A stretch of 64,000 nucleotides of DNA. Source: Trametopsis cervina (lineage: Eukaryota; Basidiomycota; Agaricomycetes; Polyporales; Irpicaceae). The translations under genes and the position numbers were made by a program. The stretch covers positions 450,251 through 514,250 of the forward strand of contig MU278362.1 of the NCBI GenBank assembly GCA_022385755.1. The letters run 5' to 3'. Below, piece after piece: positions 56,622 to 64,000 of the stretch. Numbering within the stretch: position 1 is the first letter of the stretch; each line of letters begins with the position of its first letter. The notes below the pieces were generated by a model, which saw nothing but the letters and a program-made list of their open reading frames with translations, had not been told where the DNA came from and searched no databases.

Positions 56622-58311
56622 GGCGGTATAACAGTATCTGAGAGCATTGCAGGTGTAAAAAGTGGCTGTCACGTGGTAAATACGAACACACGGCCGCGGG
56701 CGGCTTTTAGTCGCGTCGTCCCAGTCTGGACACGAACCTTCACCGTTACTCTTCCTCGCGTACCGCAAAACCAACAGATAACTTACAGCAAAAGGTTTGG
56801 GGGCTCTTAGGATGGCTAGCATTACTGTCTCCGCAACGCAGAAACGCGGACCGACTGATCGCGAAACCTATGGTGGTGTTCCACATGATGATCGCGACTG
56901 TGACTGGATCCTAGTAAACTTATGAGGTACGCAGCCTGTGCACGCACTGCTTGGGCTTACTGCTACTTGAATCTTCAGGAGGTTGAAGGGCTTACGGGGC
57001 TGTGTACTCTGTGGCTTTCTTGTGTGGCCCGGGCCGCCTCCTTGGCCAAACAATTTTTATGGCAGTGGCTGCCAGCGTTTCACACGATTCCAGGCTGTGG
57101 AGGGTCGGCCCTCGAGAACAGAAGGAGATAGACTTGAATATTGAGGGTTTGAAGGTGCGTCCTGGCGTTGTCCCCGTGTGTTCGCTTTTCATGATGGCAG
57201 CGGGAGTAGACCCTTATGTCGAAGATTCCTGCGCGCCCGGCAGCGTAAAATCTCGACCACCCTCACACGGCACAACATGGTCTCTACTCCGCTGGTACAT
57301 GGAACGCGATTTCGAACGTGATTAATCCGCCCGACATCAGACTGAGCTGACTCCTAGGGACCAATACGCGCAAAGAAACCACCAAATTTTTGAGGGTTGG
57401 ACTTTACGGTGGTCCGCAGCGGCGAAACATGACCTTCCATGAAGGCGTCGTATCAGATTCCTCTGCTCAGGTGCTCCGTGCGCAGAGTGAAGATTGCACA
57501 CCTTGCAAGCCGCAATGCAGATGGCGGAGGGTCGCCCCCCGGGAACTTACAATCAATATCTCGCGCTACCCTCAAACGAGTCAGCTCCGTTGATGAATAC
57601 TCGAATTTTAGGACTCCGGGCGGGATGCTGTGATAGTCGTGCAGGGTCTGCGCGCCCCGTGCGGGTGTGAGCATGCGGTACTGCGATACCCGCCACTGCA
57701 TGACTCAAGCCAGGGCTGTGAGTGTCAGTGGTCCTGCATCAACTTCACAGGGAGCCTAACTCAGACAGATGCATTCCGGTATCCCGCAATTACAGTAATC
57801 CGCAAGGAAGAGTTATGCAATAAATAAACAGTTTATCGGAAGGGCAAGACTTTACAAGCAAGAATAAATATTATGCTACGACATTGATCTACGGCGAATA
57901 CTGCGCTAAGCAATTATCAAACCAAGTACAATTGCATGCTACCGATGCTGGAAAAAAGGGGGGAAAGAACGGAGAAGGGGAGAGGTGTGCGCGGCGACAA
58001 GTGATGCATCTCAGGCGAAGACAATGGCGAGAGTAACTGTAAGTTTATTGGGCGCCTCGATAGGTGTCGCAAAAGTGAGTGATTCCTGTATAGCGAAGTT
58101 AGATCGGTGTGAGGACGACTGATAGTCAGTTTGGAGCTCACCAGCACTCATCCCGACACAGCGGGGGTCGATGAACGAACAAGATAATGATAACGTGAAC
58201 GGAGGTCGCGGTTGGAGTCGAACGCGGAAGGGAAGAAGAGCTACGGAATAGTTGTTTAGTACGATGCTCGACAACGTCAAGCCTCACGAAATAACTCACG
58301 CAAGAGGACCC
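56622..58311. other. Intergenic, right flank of the retrotransposon
   Basis: About 1.69 kb. Open frames such as 57002-57325 (+) have no recognised domain. A CaaX-like end on - at 57790-57804 has no start. No gene is supported. Confidence 0.5.
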
Positions 58312-58434
58312 TCATGCGATGATGCAGTATACCCCTGGACGACCGGCTTGGGAATCGGTGTCGCAAGGCATGGGGTAGGATGCTGTATCCTCTCGCTCCC
58401 CGGGGATGGCAATGAGCTCGTCGAAACTATCCAT
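58312..58434 (-). CDS. Pheromone precursor 5 (40 aa, CaaX CIIA)
   Basis: Starts MDSFDELIAIPGERED and ends AGRPGVYCIIA then TGA (58312-58314). It is the shortest precursor in the window. The PGVxCIIA end closely matches precursor 1 (PPGVLCIIA) although that gene is 13 kb away on the other side of the retrotransposon. An unrelated + strand frame covers it. Confidence 0.9.
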   Translation of the reverse strand: MDSFDELIAIPGEREDTASYPMPCDTDSQAGRPGVYCIIA

Positions 58435-59067
58435 CTGGATGAAGAAGTGCGAGAGTGTTGGGGTGTTTAGTGTAGGTGAGTGTAAGGTTGGATGCGGGAG
58501 AGTGTGGGCTAGCTGATGGTAGTGTTATACGTGCGGTGTAGGGAATCAGCTATGTGGGAGGATTCCGAACAGTGAACCCTTTTGAAGGTGGGTAGGAACG
58601 CACAGTAGTCGGCCGGAGTGCAATTGTCCAGATACGGGTGCCGTAATAGGCGCTCGTACTACACTGTGCACTTTACAGCGCTCACAGCAAGGTACCGGAC
58701 AATGAAACCCGTATATGTCTTTTTCTGCTGTTGTGCTCTCTAACACGGCTTCGATTTTCACTTACCGGCCAGGACAAGTCTGCGGGCCAGAGTACCACGT
58801 TAAAATCGGATTTCAGCCAGGACCCCGAAACCACATCCCACAATAGCACCGAATAGACGCCGATACACACGAGGCAGCACTATAGGGTGCTGTGCCGGTG
58901 AATCACAAATAACGATAACACCCTCTCAATATAAGGGTATAAGTAACTACAGCTCTCTTTCTCTGCTCCCCACGAACCGTTTTTTCGCGCACAACTTGAA
59001 CAGCCAACCCTCTGTCCAGCCCTCAGCCCATCCGCCCGCATTGCTACGATCATACGCAATGGCAGTC
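58435..59067. other. Divergent region between precursors 5 and 6
   Basis: About 630 bp. TATAAG at 58930-58935 and again at 58938-58943 lie about 130 bp before precursor 6. No other gene is seen. Confidence 0.55.
58930..58943 (+). promoter_or_regulatory. Tandem TATA motif before pheromone precursor 6
   Basis: Two TATAAG motifs two bases apart, about 125-135 bp before the ATG at 59068. Position suits a core promoter with a leader of about 100 nt. Confidence 0.45.
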
Positions 59068-59265
59068 ATGGATACATTTTCGACCATGGACATTACCACC
59101 ATACTCTCCCCCGACGATACCGGAGGATACCCCGAATCGCCTTCCGCACCCTCAGGGGGCGACATCCAAACCACACCATCCCTCGGTGGAGACTCTATGC
59201 CAGTGAGCTACGAACATATCGGCTCGCAGCCCACCTCAGCGTGGAGCTACTGTGTTATTGCGTGA
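59068..59265 (+). CDS. Pheromone precursor 6 (65 aa, CaaX CVIA)
   Basis: Starts MDTFSTMDITTILSPDD and ends TSAWSYCVIA then TGA (59263-59265). An ATG three codons upstream (59059, MAV) is in frame; the MDTF start is preferred because it matches the family. The body is Pro/Gly/Ser-rich and acidic. It lies about 930 bp before receptor 3 on the same strand. Confidence 0.92.
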   Translation: MDTFSTMDITTILSPDDTGGYPESPSAPSGGDIQTTPSLGGDSMPVSYEHIGSQPTSAWSYCVIA

Positions 59266-60195
59266 GCCTCGATGGTGACGCATTTCTATTTATATGGCTG
59301 GGCTAAATTGTAAGTCGTTGATGGCTTTCCGTGTCGCTCTTGAGCTTACTCCTTTACCCGTTAGATCGTATATTTACCGCCCTTCCTCCGTGCCATATCC
59401 CGGAGCTGGTCTTAACCCATTGGAGTGTTGCTTCGTATTTTACGCACGCCCACACTACACTTTTCTATCTTTATTGTTGTATCTCTTCTAGATACGCTGT
59501 CCCATTCACCTTGCTTGTATCGTACGGATGTACACCACCTTCTTTCAAACCCTCCTCACGCTTCTAAAGTTTCAAGTCTCTAGAAACAGGGTGTCGAATC
59601 TGGAAATCAAAGAATGTCTCCCCCGTACTATTATGTCATGGTCTCCTTGCTGTTCTCGCTGTTGCTTTGCTTTGTTTAGCCCTTATTTGGTTGTCTCGCT
59701 TGCAAACCCATATCAGCCCATGTTGCCGATAGACACGAGCACGCTCCCTGAGAGACAGTAAACATGAAATATCCGCATGGGACTGGCCATTGTTGGAGTG
59801 AACGTGACGGACATGATCGTGACGCCCTTTTATGGGATGTTGTGTTGAAATCGGTCACGTCAAGCTGGTATTGATCACACTGGGTCGCTTTATCCTGTTC
59901 ATATTCCAAGACGGACGTTCGCATAGGCTATACGCCTACAATATGAAAGTTGAAAGTTGACAAGAACATAGAACAAAGCTAGCGGCTAAGCTGGATGCAC
60001 GTTTGGGCGCTAATCCTGACAATGGAGCTTGACCAGCACACTCATGTTTGTGTACGACAGGACAATGGCCTCTTTCACTCCCATTATGATTCGCTACGTT
60101 CCCAGTACCGCTTACATTGTGCCCTGTTTCTTAAGATGTGAATCACTGCCCCCATTCCTCTTCCCTACACTCCCCCGCTTGTGCCATTCACAACC
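59266..60195. other. Intergenic before receptor 3
   Basis: 930 bp with no CaaX frame and no recognised gene. It should contain the receptor 3 promoter. Confidence 0.55.
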
Positions 60196-61861
60196 ATGGG
60201 CGATATCAACTACCCTCTATTCCCTGTTTTCGCTTTCGTTGGTTTCTTCGTAGGTCTCATTCCATTCTGCTGGCATCTTCAAGCGTGGAACGCTGCCACA
60301 TGTGCGTATATGCTGTGGTCGTCGATCGCCAGCTTGATTGTCTTCGTCAACTCCATCGTTTGGAATGGCAACATTGCGAACCCAGCTCCGGTCTGGTGTG
60401 ATATCAGTGAGTCGCACGTCGCAGGCATCCTGCTCATTACTAAACGTTTTGCTTTAGCTACGAAATTTATCATTGGTGCTGGGGTCGGTATCCCTGCTTC
60501 TTCTCTCTGCATCAACCGGAGGTTGTACAAAATTGCTTCAGTACGTGCTGTCAGCATAAGCTATGAAGAGGCATGTCATATTGTTTGTTACTGGCGGAAC
60601 AAGGCTCTAACCTACTCCCAGAAACGGCGTTCAGTCATAGTCGACATATCTATCTCTATTGGCATACCCATCATGGTTATGGCGTTGCGTACGTCCAACC
60701 AGCTGCTTTCTCGACTCCTTTTGCTGACGGTAGAGCTCAGATTATATCGTACAAGGTCACCGTTACAATATCATTGAAGATATCGGCTGCATTGCAACCA
60801 TCTTCAATACACCACCCGCATACCCACTGGTATACATGTGGCCGGTTCTTCTCGGCTGTGTATCATTCGTCTATGCATGTGCGTTACTCGCTCTCCAATG
60901 AGTGTACTCTGGCTGACTAGTTTTTAGTCCTCACATTGCGCTCGTTTTGGATGCGCCGCCTTCAGTTCAACGAACTTATTTCTGCGACAAGCTCGATGAC
61001 TATCAATCGATACTTTCGGCTTATGCTGCTGTCGTGTCTCGAAATGATGTTGACAATCCCTCTCACGAGTTACAGTATCTACCTCAACAGCCATGGCCGT
61101 ACCCTGTCCCCGTGGATCTCATGGTCCGACGCTCACTTCAACTTTTCTTTCATTGAAACGATCCCTGCTGTCTACTGGAGGAGTGACAAGCAATATGCGA
61201 TCGCGGTAGAGATGGGTAGATGGATATACCCATGCTCTGCACTTCTGTTCTTCGCACTTTTCGGCTTCGCTGAGGAGGCGAGACGTAACTACCGTGCTGG
61301 GTTCTCCTGGCTGAGAAGAATTGTCACTCTGCGCGGTAGCAACACCAACTCCTTGCGTGGCAGATCGCATCTCAAAGGGTACGCCTTATTGATGCTCAAT
61401 TTAATTCCCCGCCTGACGTGAGTTGTCTTTCCAGCTTTGTTCGAGATACGAAGGCGCAGGCTCTCGCGTCTGAAAGTACTTTGCCGCCCTATTCGCCGCG
61501 AAAATGCCTCCCCAAGAAGACCGACTCCATTTTCTCTTCTGTTATCAGCTTCCCAGACGGCGATCTTGAGAAGGGACTACCCTCCGCAACTTCTACGCTG
61601 CCTACAATCATAAGCCCATCGACAACAATAATCGCTTCGCACGAGGACGATTTCCCCAGTTCGCCGACAGATAGTTTTGACGAACACACTTTACCTCCGC
61701 CTCCCGCTGTCTACCGGCCTTCTCCATCGCCACCATATCATCGCCCATTTTCGCCGCCATCTGTGATGCCGGTGACACCACTAACCGCGGAACCGACAAC
61801 GCCCGATTCCGCAACACCGCTGCGCGTATTAATCCACAGGGAATCAATCCAAGAGTTCTAA
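60196..61861 (+). CDS. STE3: STE3-type mating pheromone receptor (receptor 3)
   Basis: Class D GPCR. Start MGDINYPLFPVFAFVGFF. TM1-2 (VGLIPFCWHLQAWNAATCAY, IVFVNSIVW), VWCDIS, TM3 (KFIIGAGVGIPASSLCINRR then LYKIA), KRRSVIVDISISIGIPIMVM, then DYIVQGHRYNIIEDIGC, TM5 (YPLVYMWPVLLGCVSFVY), LTLRSFWMRRLQFNELIS, TM6 (MLLSCLEMMLTIPLTSYSIY) and TM7 (YPCSALLFFALFGFAEEA). The cytosolic tail (about 170 aa) is Ser/Pro/Thr-rich. The exon layout equals that of receptor 2 and many blocks are shared (HLQAWNA, SLCINRRLYKIAS, INRYFRLM/ANRYFRLM, WISW-D-HFN), so the two arose by duplication. Precursors 5 and 6 lie just upstream. Confidence 0.94.
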
Positions 61862-62644
61862 ATGCCCTGCAACTGGAATCCCTCATTCGCTGAACGCGCT
61901 GGCTGCTCCTCGCTACTGGTCGGCGCATGTCGCTGCTCGACCGTGTATTATTCACAAAACTCGCATAATCGTCACCTATATATACCCTACCTGCATTTGT
62001 TACCTCCAATATCTGACAGACAACCAGATCACATGCCTCTCTTTCGTTGTTTCTGTAGCATACCACTCCGATATTTATAGTCTGTCTTTACGAGCCTGTA
62101 TTTGCATAGAGCACGCATCATCAAAGTAATGCATATGACGTGATGACGATTCACTACGGTTGAGCAAGGCCAACATTCTGAAGTAGAGAGTAACACATTG
62201 CAATACAGAATGTAACGATCTACTCAGCCAGCTGTTGCACGTCGCGTCAATATGAAGGCGCGAGGTTAGTGGAATCAAGTCATGTGACCGTGTTCAACGG
62301 TTTCACCTCAGCTGAAGAAAACTGTAGGGACTGCCACAAAATGCCCCATATAATGTCCACCATCGGAGTATTATCAGTGACGGGGACCGTGTATATACTG
62401 ATTCGTGCTGATTTCCACTGATGCAATTGATCAACGTAAAGGCTACAATCCGGAGCATATGTTTAGATACACTGCAAACACCCGACATTGTATTTCAAAA
62501 CAAAATCTCCAAAGCCCTTTTACAACTATCTCGGACGCAAGACAACGCCCTTACTCACGTTAGAATACACTGCGCAGAGAATCGTCCAGTGAGCAACGGT
62601 CGCTCATAGAAAAAGAAAGGGGAAAGTACCTCAAGACACGGCCC
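61862..62644. other. Convergent 3' flanks of receptor 3 and chitinase
   Basis: 783 bp; no gene seen. Confidence 0.6.
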
Positions 62645-64000
62645 TCAAAGACGGAAGAAGCGCGAGTTCGCAAGCTCCCTGGTAGACGAGCAGGCACCAT
62701 TGTCGGTCCAGACTCCCGTGCTGCCTCCAGGGGTGTCACCCTGGGTCCACCACTTAGCAGTCCAGAGGTGTCCACTATCAGAGACCGTCAGCAACTGGTG
62801 TTAGATATCGAAAGCAAGACCAAAACTCACCCGTATGAGGCTTGCTGGCCGCCGGTGTATACGGCGGTAGCAGACCACGCTGCTACGCCGCCACAGCTAG
62901 TGCCTGTCGGGCTGGTTGAGCCGGCGGTCGAGGACGACGAGGGGGAGGACGGCGAAGAGCCGGAGCCTGTGCAGGCGCTGACTGTGGAATTAGAGGCGTG
63001 ATGAGTTTCTGTAGTGACGAGAAGGAGAATATCACGTACTGGCACTCCACTCGCCACTGGGGTTGTTGGCAGGAGTTGAGCCAGCCCAGTACTTAGCCTG
63101 GTGGAGGGGGAAAGTTTCGTTAGGAAGAGTTACTGGTATGTATGGCAGCGCGAGCGCATATTGCGTACCTGCCAGACGTATCTAGAAAAGAATGATGTCA
63201 GCACGCTGCTTTTGTTACGGTAATACAAAGACTCTGTACTGACCCTCCGTAGGACACCTGCGAGCCGGCGGTGTAGGCAGATCCTGAAACATACGCCGGG
63301 GCGTTGCAAGCAGGGTACGTGAACCCGGTACCGCCGGCAGCCACAAGGGAGTTCTTGATAGCCAAATCGTATCGCGCGTTGTCTATCAGACAGAAACACT
63401 GATCAGGACGGTTCAGATCTCGCAAGATGCAAGACGCTTACTGTAAGCCTGAGAGGCGTCCCAGAGCATGACACCACCGAATGAGGGGAACGACTTGCGC
63501 ATCTGGGTGGCAATGCTCTGGAGCGTGGCGATCGGCTGGTACCCTCCACCCGCAGCTGTGCTCGAGGCAGGTGCACCAATGTAGATCTTCACGTTCTTGT
63601 TGGGGCTGATCGTGCGGGCCCAGTTGTCCCTGCGAAGCATGGGTTAAGATTCCAGAAGTACATTGCTGGTGCGGGACGTCGGACGTACCAGAGACCGAAG
63701 TCCCAGTTAGCCGCAGAGTTGAAGTTCTGCAGACCGCATGGGTTGTTATCTGATAAGGGAGATGACGTCAGTCTCGCTGTCGCGTCCTCATGACAAGCAA
63801 ATTGAACGCACAGAACTGAACGTAGACAGCGTCGAAGGATGCTGCGTTCAGGACGCCGCCGAGGGAAGCGTCGGGGTAGACACACTGGGGCGCAGCGGTA
63901 ACGTAGTATCTGTTTCCACGGGTAAGAAATTGGTCATCTCTTACATGGCGTAGCGATATAGACGTACTTCTTGCTTGCGCCCGAGGCATGGGAGCGAATC
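62645..64000 (-). CDS. GH18 class III chitinase with two CBM5/12 modules (5' end beyond window)
   Basis: A secreted endo-chitinase for cell-wall remodelling or nutrition. The visible part starts mid-domain. It holds the C-terminal half of the GH18 barrel ([75 protein letters not shown]), typical of CTS1-like class III enzymes. Two chitin-binding CBM5/12 modules follow ([40 protein letters not shown]), joined by a Gly/Ser/Pro linker ([20 protein letters not shown]). The stop is TGA 62645-62647. Several short introns with GT-AG ends. The DxxDxDxE catalytic block should lie upstream, outside the window. Confidence 0.9.

Noticed and set aside
57002..57325. 107-codon frame on + right of the retrotransposon
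   Set aside because: No domain, no signal peptide and no CaaX end.
57790..57804. Minus-strand CGLL-stop
   Set aside because: An in-frame path upstream lacks any start codon; Gly at the first aliphatic position is unusual.

Overview
The window is nuclear DNA of a filamentous basidiomycete, almost certainly an agaricomycete. Genes carry many short spliceosomal introns (about 50-65 nt). The families present are typical of that group: DUF6533 membrane proteins, a fungal Zn2Cys6 regulator, secreted FAD oxidoreductases, and STE3 receptors with farnesylated pheromone precursors. All gene models here come from reading splice sites and reading frames by eye.

Left part (1-12 kb): a partial Zn2Cys6 transcription factor (-), a 3.1 kb gene-free stretch, the La RNA-binding protein (+), a two-exon basidiomycete hypothetical (-), and a DUF6533 seven-helix protein (-). 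From 12.27 to 20.6 kb there is a tandem segmental duplication. Unit 1 holds an intact tRNA-Thr(CGT), an SGNH esterase and a secreted FAD oxidoreductase (copy A). Unit 2 starts inside the T-arm of the tRNA sequence and holds a gutted esterase pseudogene and FAD oxidoreductase copy B. A third FAD copy (C, 32.0-33.7 kb, -) has one in-frame stop. Short dispersed repeats sharing GATTGCCCATCA lie 3' of copies B and C.

Middle (21-39 kb): housekeeping genes. These are an FtsJ-like methyltransferase, a BTB protein, CNOT11, the PAK kinase CLA4 (PH, CRIB and kinase domains), the SDH assembly factor Sdh8, mitochondrial ribosomal protein uS19m, a membrane/coiled-coil protein and a single-pass membrane protein.

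Right part (39-62 kb): a pheromone/receptor (B, or PR) mating-type region. It has three STE3-type receptors (39.2-41.1 kb -, 48.2-49.6 kb +, 60.2-61.9 kb +) and six tiny CaaX pheromone-precursor genes (45.3, 46.7, 47.5, 50.3, 58.3 and 59.1 kb, on both strands). The receptors at 48 and 60 kb resemble each other and each is surrounded by precursor genes, which suggests two subloci. Between them sits an intact, very young Ty1/copia retrotransposon (51220-56616) with 446-bp LTRs that differ at one visible base and a 5-bp target duplication. CLA4 about 10 kb from the first receptor fits known linkage of this kinase to PR loci in agaricomycetes. The window ends in the 3' part of a GH18 chitinase gene with two CBM5/12 modules.
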